Shown here piece by piece: positions 48,620-59,457 of a stretch of DNA of 64,000 nucleotides; within the stretch, counting starts at the first letter, position 1; each line of letters opens with the position of its first letter. The stretch is from the NCBI GenBank assembly GCA_051453625.1, contig JBOZIK010000001.1, positions 108,555,675 through 108,619,674 of the forward strand, written 5' to 3'. The DNA is from Welwitschia mirabilis (lineage: Eukaryota > Gnetophyta > Gnetopsida > Welwitschiales). The notes beneath the pieces were generated by a model. The model was not told the origin of the DNA, ran no database searches, and was given only the letters and a program-made list of their open reading frames with translations. The position numbers and the translations under genes were made by a program.

Positions 48620-49917
48620 TTTTTCCTCTAGAATCTATCACTAAGACATTTCTATGGTAGTAAGATATCTATGCCTTGTTATCTTACAATTAGTTCATTC
48701 TTAAAATAATATTCAAATAACCCAACTCCAAAACTACAAATTATATTCTAAATTTAAAACCATTAATTTGAAATATACATGAAGGCATTTCATCAATAGT
48801 TTTCATTTGTCTATCATCTAAAAGTTCTACTATTAATTGTTTAATTTTCATAAGTTATGAAAATATCTTACTAGATATCTAATAGAAAATAAATGAATTA
48901 GATGAACTTGAACGTAATAAAAGATTCATAAGAAAATTTAATAATGTACCTAAAGNNNNNNNNNNNNNNNNNNNNNNNNNNNNNNNNNNNNNNNNNNNNN
49001 NNNNNNNNNNNNNNNNNNNNNNNNNNNNNNNNNNNNNNNNNNNNNNNNNNNNNNNTAATCTTTGGTAATCTATTTGTGATTTGTGATCTTATCTTGTGTG
49101 TTCATTTGGAGTACATCCTACACTATTGCATTTGTGCTTGAGGTACATCTCATTATTCTTCTATTCTTCTTGTGATTGAGTTTGAGCTATTAAAAGATTT
49201 TAAGTGTGAGAGGTTGATGATAAGCCTAGAAATTCATCATTTCTGTATGTGAGGTTGATGACAAGCCTAGAAAGTCATTACTATTATGTGAGAGATTGAT
49301 GATAAGCCCAAAAAAATCATCACTATTATAAGAGGGGTTAATGATCAGCCAGAAAATCATCAGTTCAAGAGTGATAAGGTAACCAAGGAAGAGGACATCT
49401 TGTCTTTTCTTGAAGAGTGTAGTAGGCACATTGCTAAATCACTAGAAATATTGTGGACCGATTATTTTTTTGTTTTTCTATGTTTTCAAATTTAATTTTT
49501 ATTTAAAAAGATAATTAATTTCATTTTAAAATTAGGTTTTGGATTTAAAAGTAATCATTATTCCTATTCACCCCCTCTACGAATTTCATTATCCCTCTAA
49601 AATCTATCACTAGGACCTTTCTATGGTAGCAATATATCTATGCCTTATTATCTTACAATTAGTTCATTTTTAAAACAATATTCAAATAACTCAATTTCAA
49701 AACTAGCAATTTAAAACCATTAATGTGAAATATGCATGAAGGCATTTCACCAATAGTTTTCATTTGTCTATCATCTGAAAGTTCTTCTATTAATTGTTTA
49801 ATTTTCATAAGTCATGAAAAAAATCTTACTAGCTATCTAATGGAAAATGAATGAATTAGATAAACTTGAATGTAATAAAAGATTCATAAGAAAATTTAAT
49901 AATGTACCTAAAGTTTA
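48620..49917 (-). pseudogene. Gypsy A protease region
   Basis: From about 48,955 leftward on the minus strand: a decayed SSSSNSFIF (family DSGATHSFI; the catalytic Asp is gone) near 48,905, then IDEMPSC, FVVLELGYLNIILRMN (family ..LP...YDVILGMDWL), ISYYHRNV and IDSRGK ending where copia C begins. The segment 48,620-48,955 recurs at 49,580-49,917 because of the gap duplication, with copia LTR sequence 49,056-49,579 between. The same protein continues with RT on the far side of copia C at 38,290. Confidence 0.8.
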
Positions 49918-50872
49918 TAAAATTACTTCTAGTTGGATGCCCTCCTAAGAGACTAAAGCATATAGTTTTTCTTTCTTCCCTTTAGGGAAATCTCTAAGAT
50001 AATGAGGTCCTTGCAAGTTCTTTCTTAGTGGTCTAACTATTTTTTCTCTTCCACTAGTTGGTTATATTTATGCTCTTCCTTGTGGTTGAAATGTTTCTCT
50101 ATTATTGGCTATAATCATATTTACTCTGGCTCTTTCTCAAGACATACTTGTATTCTGATTAAATGGTTTTCTTCATGATTCAATTCTCCTCCTATCATAA
50201 GGTATCTTTCTTTTCTCTTCAACTTTTCTATTCATGGATCAAGATTCTTCACTAATTCCACCCCTTTTAGAGCTTCTACAATGGTTTTAAATTGGAATAA
50301 CTTAACTTAATTTTAAATTGTAGGATGAAATCTAGCCATATATCTATGAAGCTTTACTTCTTTATTTCTTACTAACTTAGGAACATATCACAAGGCTCCA
50401 TGAATTTATGCCCATATTAAGCTATCATCATAAGGCCTTGTTTAAGGCTGTAGAACTCATTTGCCTTTGTATTCAATAAAAATTCTAATATGTACCTTCT
50501 TTTAAATCTTCCTTCAAACTCTTTCTAAGAAATAAACATTGGAATATGTACTCGAAGTTTTTTTGAATTCTGCCATAAGGCTGCTCCCTTTACAAGCTAA
50601 TGAATTACTAGTAACGCCTTCTGCTCAGAGGTAAAATTGAATAATTCCAACTCTCTTTTAATAGAAATTAACTATGCCTCTACATCTTCTATGCTATGAA
50701 CACCCTCAAAAGTTGGAGGATTCATTCCTTTAAATTGCATCATCATTTTCTTAAGGGTTTCATCATTTTTCCTACCATTTCTCTATTCATGAAGTTTTCC
50801 TACAAGATCATTAATTGCATCCACCAAAGTGGTAACTCTAGTTGGTTAGTTCATTGCCCTTCTAGGAGCCAT
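49918..50872 (-). pseudogene. Gypsy A gag
   Basis: Frame from Met at 50,872 (MAPRRAMN*PTRV). Blocks: FKGMNPPTFEGV (family F.....P..F.G), a region equivalent to A..WL..++, FTSEQKALLVIH, LVKGAALWQNSKK (family L.G.A..WW), FISKEFEGRFKRRYI-like F...F...Y and NEFYSLKQG. This is the retrotrans_gag (capsid) domain. Repeated stops replace Trp and Gln codons. A zinc knuckle expected after it is not legible. Spacing to the PBS is 155 bp, as expected for a 5' leader. Confidence 0.85.
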
Positions 50873-51026
50873 ATGGATTTTGTAAAAATTTAATTACAAA
50901 TATCATCATTCATAACTTCCATGACAACCAATTAACTTATATAGCAACTACACCAAGAAGAATCACAATTAACAATGTTTAGGCATAGAATTATTTAAAA
51001 TTGTAGCTACCAAACTTACAAACCTA

Positions 51027-51039
51027 GGCTCTAATACCA
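51027..51039 (-). promoter_or_regulatory. Gypsy A primer-binding site
   Basis: TGGTATTAGAGCC on the minus strand, three bases inside the 5' LTR end. It differs from TGGTATCAGAGCC, complementary to the initiator Met tRNA 3' end, by one C-to-T change. Confidence 0.9.
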
Positions 51040-51388
51040 AAATGTAAAATCCCAAAATGGATAGGTTGGAGATGAAGTAAGGTCTAATTTCCTAATTGAA
51101 ATCTCATATTGAAGTAAAAGTAAATATTATATTAACATTTTAAAAAATCTTTCTTTATAAGGCATTTTTATTAGGCAATATAACCATGATTGTGTATATA
51201 AATGTTTAATTAAAGTAATTGATAATTTTTTCTATAGGAGTATTAAAATTTATTATTTAGGGCTAGATTATAGTATTTATAATTTTTATATTTTAAATAA
51301 TAGAGGCTTTACTTCCAAGATTTTAAATTATTGAAGGAAATTATAAGTTTAAATCTAATTAACTTAGGTTACAAAAAAGTAAAAAGGG

Positions 51389-51465
51389 TTCACGCTTCCA
51401 CTGGGAGTCAAACCTATGGCCCTACCATTAAATAATTCTTTGACTTAACCACTACACCAAGGCAT
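51389..51465 (-). other. tRNA-like sequence in the LTR (second copy)
   Basis: Homolog of 28,597-28,670. A box TGGTGTAGTGG is intact; the B box reads GGTTTGACTCC, one C-to-T change from GGTTCGACTCC. It starts ATGCCTTGG. It lies about 350-420 bp from the PBS. Confidence 0.65.
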
Positions 51466-53639
51466 ATTTAGTTGGAAGAAAACATTTACCAAACAATCAA
51501 GTAATATCTGAAAATATGTTTAAGTAGTCAAATAATAAAAATTTCATATGTTAAGATCTAGTTGGCTTATGATATGAGACAATCACAAAAATTCTTAATG
51601 AAATATGTTAAAGATTTTAATAATAGTAAACACATATTATGAATGTTTGTCATACTAATCTAAAAAAAATCTCTATGTTGTCTAATATGAATAATAAGTC
51701 ATAATGACATTTTAATGACAAGTTAAGTTTCATGGTTTCTTCCATTTTATTTGAATACTTAGATCTTACGTTTTCCTCTAACAATGACAAAATCGAATAA
51801 AAATCCATGCAAGAAGCAAAAACATCTAGGCAAGAATTGCCATTTGCAGGATGCTTGACCATTGAAACTTATACTAGCCCTTATCTAATGCAAGAATGGA
51901 AGGAGAAAAAGATGCTTTGATCTATAGGGCATCGTATAATAAATAATAATGCATTAAAATCATAATCCTAAGTTTTCTTATAGAGGTAAAGATTTTTTGG
52001 CTATGCTAATACGTGATGTGCCATTGACTACAAATCAATGCATTCTTATCACTTATTTCATCTCAATAACTAATGATTACTCAATTGTTAGAATGCAATT
52101 CACATGAAGTAGGAAAAGAATAGATTGAAGGTGGACATCATTAACATGAATTAATGTATTGATCATTTATAAAGTTCCTGATGACATTTAAGATGGAAAC
52201 GAAAGAAGTCAGATATAAGGCCTTACCTATTCACCTTAAGGAATTTGGATGACAGTCTAAGTAAATGTGTGATCTTATAGGTAGCATGGCTGAAGGAAAT
52301 ATGAACTCTAATAAGTAGGTCAATGGTGAAGGCCCAAGTAAAGTGTGAATAAATTACTAAAGCACTAGTACCAGAGTAGAAACTAAATGATCTTTTGCTT
52401 TTAAGGAAGCTTGATGATGATGAGAAAGTATTAGATGGAAGATTAATTTAAAGGATAATTTGAGAAGACAATGATTGATGCACTGATCTAAAGAAATGGT
52501 ATGTACATATCGAATAAGAAAGCAACCATTTCATTTAAATAGAATACATCTGCTTGATAATTCTTGAATTAATAGTTTGTTAGTATTTTGGCCTAAGAAT
52601 GTATTTCATCCTAATAGTTCAAAAATTCTTACCAATGTGNNNNNNNNNNNNNNNNNNNNNNNNNNNNNNNNNNNNNNNNNNNNNNNNNNNNNNNNNNNNN
52701 NNNNNNNNNNNNNNNNNNNNNNNNNNNNNNNNNNNNNNNTAACCATGATAAAATCGAATAAAAATCCATGCAAGAAGGAAAAACATGTAGGCAAGGATTG
52801 ACCTTTGCAGGATTCTTAATCATTGAAATTTATACTAGCCCTTATCTAATTCAAGGATGGAAGGAGAAAAAAATGCTTTGATCTATAGGGCATCGTATAA
52901 CAAATAATAATGCATTAAAAGAATAATCCTAAGTTTTCCTATAGAGGTGAAGATGTTTTAGCAGTGCTAATATGTTATGTACCGTTGACTATAAATTAAT
53001 GCATTCTTATCACTTATTTCATCTCAATAACTAATGGTTACTCAATTATTAGAATGCAATTCACATGAAGAAGGAAAAGAATAGATTGAAGGTGGACATC
53101 GTTAACATGAATTAATGTATTGATCATTTACAAAATTCCTGATGAAATTCAAGATCGAAACAAAAGAAGTCAGATGAAAGGCCTTACCTATTCACCTTAA
53201 GGAATTTGGATGACAGTTTAAGTAAATGTGTGATCTTATAGGTAGCATGCCTAAAGGAAATATGAACTCTAATAAGCAGGCCAATGGTGAAGGCCCAAGT
53301 AAAGTGTGAACAAATTACTAAAGCACTAGTAGCAGAGTAGAAACTAAACAATCTTTTGCTTTTAAGGAAGCTTGATAATGATGAGAAAGTATTAGATGGA
53401 AGATTAATTTAAAGGATAATTTGAGAAGACAATGATCAATGCACTGATCTAAAGAAATGGTATGTATGTATCAAATAAGAAAGCAACAATTTCATTTAAA
53501 TAGAATACATCTGCTTGATAATTCTTGAATTAATAGTTTGCTAGTATTTTGGCTTGAGAATGTATTTGATCCTAATAGTTTAAAAATTCCTACCAATGTG
53601 CACATCTAAAAATCCTTGGATTTTATTGAAAATGTCCAT

Positions 53640-54370
53640 TTCAGATTACCTAACGATCACATAGGTTAAGAGCATTAGGGATCAAAAGGTACAAAAATTT
53701 CATAATGCATTCATTTAGACATGTATCAGCCTTCCTTCACATAGGACATGATCTGACCCTTCTAACCTAATCATTTTCTAATAATTATGGAATCCCCAAG
53801 TAAGTGTTAATCTAATCATCCTAAGATGTTATAGGTTAATAATCACTTTTAGCTGAGAGCGTGCTACTATGCTTGAAATAAGGGAATGGTCCTAAACCTA
53901 CCAATTGTGCTCAGAAATACTTTCATCCTCTTTTATCTGATGCCAAAAATTTTGATTTTTAATTACATCCATGGCCTCTTTCTTGCATAGAACACTCACA
54001 CGCTCAGTCAAGAGAGAAAGTGGTGGAGTCAACCTATAGTTATCTTTTTTGTGCACATTACCATTTAATAATAAGGCATATAAGCTTAAATCTAAGTAAT
54101 TCAATTAGTTACATCAATCAGTTGCCAGTGTAATGATAGCAAAATTCTACTATAAGTGGAATAATCAGTAGTTCAAGTCACACTACATGCGCAAACCATT
54201 AAATTTTAATAAAATTTTACCTATCTCACTTATAGATAACACCTTTTACAATAATTAAATAATTGTTAATGCCTACTTTAAGCCTAATTATGTTGGATTT
54301 CAAATATTTGAAGGAGGAGAAAGAAAATAAAAGGCTTTTCTTTTTTAAAATTCATTATTAAATAATGAAC
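53640..54370. other. LTR segment present only in the right copy
   Basis: No counterpart was found in the left LTR, where haplotype-like gaps and insertions interrupt this part. CCAGTGTAATGATAGC near 54,126 and GTTCAAGTC near 54,172 loosely resemble A and B boxes. A 68-codon minus-strand frame (53,898-54,104) has no recognisable domain. Confidence 0.4.
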
Positions 54371-55129
54371 ATTAATATTTAGTTCAAGGCATAATATCTT
54401 ATACTCACATATATAACTCAAAATTTTTCAAGAAAATTTTATAGCTAAAACATGGAAATAAATGGCAATTCATACTTATCCAAAATATTGATTCAAGGAA
54501 TTATAATCACAATTTCCATTTAATGCCTTTTGGGGTAATATAAATAACTAAATATTCAAGATTCTCAATAAGGTTCTTCAAGTAAAGTATAAGAAATATG
54601 TACTAAAATCATTACATTTATTACAAAGAAATTTTTAAGGAAAATATCCATTNNNNNNNNNNNNNNNNNNNNNNNNNNNNNNNNNNNNNNNNNNNNNNNN
54701 NNNNNNNNNNNNNNNNNNNNNNNNNNNNNNNNNNNNNNNNNNNNNNNNNNNNNNNNNNNNNNNNNNNNNNNNNNNNNNNNNNNNNNNNNNNNNNNNNNNN
54801 NNNNNNNNNNNNNNNNNNNNNNNNNNNNNNNNNNNNNNNNNNNNNNNNNNNNNNNNNNNNNNNNNNNNNNNNNNNNNNNNNNNNNNNNNNNNNNNNNNNN
54901 NNNNNNNNNNNNNNNNNNNNNNNNNNNNNNNNNNNNNNNNNNNNNNNNNNNNNNNNCTCATAGCTCTCAATATGATCTAGGTAAGATAAGGTAAGATAAG
55001 ATAATTATTTTGCAAATGTCAAGATAGGAAGGACAAAAGTAATAACTTCAAGAATAAGTTATATCATAAGAACATCGACCTTGTGATTATGAAATGAGAA
55101 TAATTAAATGTATACTTTCTTATATTTTA

Positions 55130-55933
55130 ATCACTTTAGTACCTCATTCAATGATCTGTGAAGCCCACTGTCTCATTGGATGATCTATGGTTCTCATATA
55201 ATATTTTCATATTTTACTCACTTCACTACCTAATTTGGTAATTTGTTTATATATATATATATATATATATATTCCTCAAAATTGCACTACCTCATTTAGN
55301 NNNNNNNNNNNNNNNNNNNNNNNNNNNNNNNNNNNNNNNNNNNNNNATGCTTAATGTATCAGATGAGAAATTTCATAAACTATAAAGTACACACATGATA
55401 AAATAGATTTTAACTCTTAATAAACATCTAAGGAAATATTCTTCCAGAAAGGCATATCATGTCCTTAAAATCTCAAGCATATAACACCAAATATTTCAGG
55501 ATTAATGGAGGAATACAGTATCATTTAGCAAAATTTTCTAACAAGACTAGAATAATAATCCTTTACATCTTTATGTCCACTTTAGCAATCATACTTCATA
55601 TTTTTCACCTATCACACAAAAATATGGGATGAGAACTATGAAAATCTCATAGCTCTCAATATGATCTAGGTAAGATGAGGTAAGATAAGATAAATATTTT
55701 TTAAATGTCAAGATAGGAAGGACAAAATTAATAATTTCAAGAATAAGTTATATCATAAGAACATTGACCTTATGGTTATGAAATGAGAATAATTAAATGT
55801 ATCCTTTCTTATATTTTAATCACTTCACTACCTCATTTAGTGATCTATGAAGTCCACTGTCTCATTGGATGATCTGTGGTTCTCATATAATATTTTCATA
55901 TTTTACTCACTTCATTATATTATTATATTTTTT

Positions 55934-55977
<44 letters not shown>

Positions 55978-56130
55978 CTTCCTCAAAATCCCAGTACCTC
56001 ATTTAGTGATATATGGTGAATCTATTATCCCCACTACCTCATTCGACAATCTATGAAATTCTCACTTCACTATCTCATTTAGCAATCTACAAAGCTCATT
56101 GCCTCATTTGATGATCTGTGGAATTACATA
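55130..56130. repeat. LTR tandem repeat, right copy, with TA expansions
   Basis: Imperfect units CACTACCTCATTTRGTGATCTATG at 55,130-55,300 and 55,820-56,130. TA dinucleotide runs at about 55,246-55,271 and 55,938-55,975 interrupt them and differ in length from the left LTR. The isoleucine/tyrosine frame at 55,847-56,056 comes from the TA run. Confidence 0.75.
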
Positions 56131-57088
56131 ACCAGAAGTTCATAAGAAATAATAATGTTAAGAGAAGTATGGTAAAGGTATAATCATGAAGTATCAACTT
56201 ACAATAAGAACAACTTGAGTTTATATTATTAAGACATCAAGTACAAAAAATAAAAGGAGTCAGAACTTGAAATAAGACTAATCCTACTTTGATTAAGCAT
56301 CACATATGTTTATATTCATCTTGCATGAAAATAGACTTAACAAATATAATAATAGAGTGTATACAAAAGAAATAACCAATAAGGAAGTAAGAATGAATAT
56401 AATCATACCTGTATTAGATTGTGATGTTTAAGGACTCTAGAGATCTTTCAAGTTTCTAGAACTCTTAAACCTTCTAAGCTCCAAGATTTAAAGACAAAGT
56501 ATTTTTGAAAATTAAGCTAGACTTGATGGCGGAACAACTCTATCTATAAGGAGAGAACATGGATAAGGTAATAGGACTTTAGAATATGAAAGAACATATA
56601 ATGGGCCAATAGTAAAGGTAAGGGTTTCATAATGCCTCATAAAGGCTTGCTTGGCCACTGGGCACTTTAATAATATTAAAACATGCTTTCTACTTCATCA
56701 CATTTAATCATAATAATGAGGGAAAATAAATAACAAGCCTCCACAATTAACATTTAATCACACATAGTTTTTAGGAGGCTGCAAAAATAATAATAAGTAA
56801 ATGAAATCATGACCATCACAAGAACATTCTTAAATACTTATAAGTAATATTTTAATCAAGACAAAAGGAACTTAAGCACAATTTAATATAATAGCATCTT
56901 AAGAANNNNNNNNNNNNNNNNNNNNNNNNNNNNNNNNNNNNNNNNNNNNNNNNNNNNNNNNNNNNNNNNNNNNNNNNNNNNNNNNNNNNNNNNNNNNNNN
57001 NNNNNTAGAACTCTTATACATTCTAAGCTCCAAGATTTAAAGACAAAGTCTTTTTGAAAATTAATCTAGACGTGAGGGCAGAACAACT

Positions 57089-57100
57089 CTATTTATAAGG
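57089..57100 (-). promoter_or_regulatory. Gypsy A 5' LTR TATA box
   Basis: Minus-strand CTTATAAATAGAG, a near-perfect plant TATA box, at about 465 bp from the outer LTR end. The other assembled copy (about 56,549) reads CTTATAGATAGAG. Transcription toward the left would start roughly 30 bp further on. Confidence 0.6.
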
Positions 57101-57562
57101 AGAGAACATGGGTAAGGTAATAGAACTTAAGAATATGAAAGAACATATCATGAGCCAATAGTAAAGGTAAGGGTTTCATAATGCCTCATAAAGGCTTGCT
57201 TGGCCACTGGGCACTTTAATAATATAAAAACATGCTTTCTACTTCATCACATTTAATCATAATAAAGAGTGAAAATAAATAACAAGCCTCCACAATTAAC
57301 ATTTAATCACGCATAGTTTCTAGGAGGGTGCAAAAATAATAATACGTAAATGAAATCATCACCAACACAAGAACATTCTTAAATATTTATAAGTAATCTT
57401 TTAATCAAGAAAAAAAGAACTTAAGCACAATTTAATATAATAGCATCTCAAGAACATAATATTTATATTAGTTGGACATTTTAAAATAATTAAATCTTTC
57501 TAAATAATTCATTAAACTTAATCTTTACATCTTTTAAAAGGATTAAAAATATGAACGTGACA

Positions 57563-57567
57563 TCTAT
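57563..57567 (+). repeat. Gypsy A target-site duplication TCTAT, right
   Basis: Matches 28,174-28,178. It lies inside codons of the interrupted copia B motif. Confidence 0.9.
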
Positions 57568-59402
57568 CTCCAGTTATATGTATGGATTGCCCATAATATA
57601 CATATAAAATATTATTTTTCATGATATGAAAGGCTATTTCAGTAAGAAAAAAGTTGTTATAATGGTTTGAAACCCATTTATTCTTATAATTTCCTACATA
57701 GATTTATTGATCCATATCTTTAACCTTTAGTGATGGTAAGTGTAATTTTATTTCTTAAAGAGTAAGGGGAAAAAATTCCTATAATTTCTATTTTTATGAT
57801 AGTATAAGTAGATAAGTTTTTTATGTGTATGCTAAATGTACATAATTTATCTTATACTTCTATTTTGAGAAAAGGTTCTCTTAATTATGTTCTGATTGGC
57901 TTATAGGTGCTTCATTTTTTTTTCCAATCCACATTTTTCATTAGGAATCTAACTTTTATCTAATATAATGTTTAAGGTTACTTAGCTAAATCTCTCATTT
58001 ATGTACTTAGAATCCTATATATTGTATTTCATATTCTTTAACTCATTTTTTAGTTTATCAATCTCATCCTTAAGGGAGAAGTTCTCACTTTTTAACTTGA
58101 AAGAAGAGTACTTTTCTTATTCATAGGATAACTTATAACTATTAAAAAAAATTTCAATTCTAGTATATAATTTTTGAAATTTGATAAACTCTTTTAGAAA
58201 TTAATCATATCTTTTTTAAATAGTTAACTCACCTTCCTCTTTACTCAAAGCATTAAGATCTTTACATGGATCAAAATCCTCTTATTCATGCTATATTTAT
58301 CATGGATAATTGACATGGATAATGGAGGGATTTTTTGGTTATTATCATCTAGTACTTCCTCCTTAGTGAAATATTCATCATTATCCAAATCAAAAAACAA
58401 GTTTTTGTTTCTTATGAATTCTATCTTTTCATTTTTTTCCCTACATTCTATTAGTACTTGGGCATTCTAAGGCAAGTTAACCTCTACCCCCATAACTCTA
58501 ACATTCTAAATCTAAAAAATTACTTTTTTAATGTAAATTAAAAGCTTTTACTTTTATTCTTAAGCTTTTATTCTTACCCTTTACTATTGCCTAGATGATC
58601 TATAAAATAGAAGATGTTTTACAAACTTGAACATAGAAGTACGTTCATCATAAACATCATTTTGTAATTCATCATCATTTGGGATAATTATAGATTTTCC
58701 TTTGTATGTTACATTTGAATGTCATTGATCTTTATGGTTTCTCTTTAAGTATTCCATCTTTAATTAGATTTATCTATAGATGGTAAAGGCATTTTTTAAT
58801 TCTTCAAACTCCATGATAGTAAAGGCTTTGAACTCTTTTGTGGAAATGGTTTGTGATCTATATGCTAGAGTAATTGATTTCACTACTTTTTATATTACTT
58901 TTTCTTATAAAAGCTCTTCATCAATTACATGAATGTAATTTACTATGTTTCTCATGATAGTAAAGTATTCATGAATCCTTTCTTCTTCATTTATTCTAAG
59001 ATTTTCAAATCTATTATTTCAAATTATTATCTTAAATTATTTTACTATAGAAATACCTTTATATGTGACTTCAAGAAAATATCATACTTCCTTTACAATA
59101 CTATAACCTATTACTCCATAAATTTACTCAAGAGAGGGCATAGTATAGTATGTTCTTTTTCTTAGAGTCATACATGTGTAGATCCTCTTATACATACTTA
59201 ATTACTTTTTCCTTGCCTTAGAGTCTATGATGCCCATAAGAGCTACATTTTCAGTAGTCTCCATGGGAGTTAAGTATCCATATTCAATAATATATCACAT
59301 TTTAAACTAAAAAGATTATAAGTATATTCATATCCTCATCTTCTAATAGGTATAGTTGGTCCCATTGAATAGTGGAGGTCTAGTAGTTGAGGACTTCTTC
59401 AT
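57563..59402 (-). pseudogene. Copia B gag and protease part (right half of split element)
   Basis: Frame from Met at 59,402 (MKKSSTTRPPLFNGTNYTY) is the DUF4219-type start of a copia gag (family RPPLF.G.NY.YW), followed by MWYIIEYGYLTP-like, INEEERIHEYFTIMRNIVNYI, EELL*EKVI*KVVKSI and EFKAFTIMEFEELKNAFTIY (UBN2 domain) to about 58,700, then an acidic stretch (FDLDNDEYFTKEEVLDD) near 58,340-58,400 and a coiled, lysine-rich part. At 57,563-57,610 it ends in GQSIHITGDR, equivalent to the SGCSRHMTGDRS protease/pre-integrase motif; the remaining codons of that motif lie at 28,160-28,178 across gypsy A. Stops are frequent. Confidence 0.85.
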
Positions 59403-59443
59403 AGTAGTTTACTCAAGGTTTTTACACCTTTTTATGAGTACTT

Positions 59444-59455
59444 GCTATAATATTA
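59444..59455 (-). promoter_or_regulatory. Copia B primer-binding site (decayed)
   Basis: Minus-strand TAATATTATAGC aligned with TGGTATCAGAGC: eight of twelve match, and three of the four differences are G-to-A or C-to-T. It lies about 40 bp upstream of the gag start, as expected. Confidence 0.5.
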
Positions 59456-59457
59456 CT

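Larger units (their letters stand above)
28179..57562 (-). mobile_element. Gypsy A: long-LTR Ty3/gypsy element carrying nested insertions
   Basis: Complete but decayed minus-strand element. From its 5' end (right): LTR 51,043-57,562, PBS 51,027-51,039, gag, protease, [copia C insertion], RT, RNase H, integrase with a chromovirus-like tail, polypurine tract 34,582-34,595, LTR 28,179-34,581. Both LTRs start TG and end CA and the element is flanked by TCTAT on both sides. Gene order PR-RT-RH-IN and motif wording place it in Ty3/gypsy; the C-terminal tail (LIEEAT.ET) and the long LTRs suggest the Tekay/Del chromovirus group. By eye the LTRs differ at roughly one base in five, more than the LTRs of copia C, consistent with copia C being the younger insertion. 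Confidence 0.9.
51043..57562 (-). repeat. Gypsy A 5' LTR (right copy)
   Basis: TGTAAAATCCC ... CGTGACA. Alignable with 28,179-34,581 except for the insertions in that copy. Duplicated flanks inflate it: 51,780-52,639 with 52,740-53,600; 54,957-55,299 with 55,645-55,990; 56,445-56,905 with 57,006-57,470. Real length is probably 4-5 kb. The TATA box sits about 465 bp from the outer edge, so U3 is short and R plus U5 takes up several kilobases, including the tandem repeat and the tRNA-like unit. Confidence 0.85.

Noticed and set aside
55847-56056. 69-codon frame with (IY)n repeat
   Set aside because: Translation of the TA microsatellite at about 55,938-55,975.
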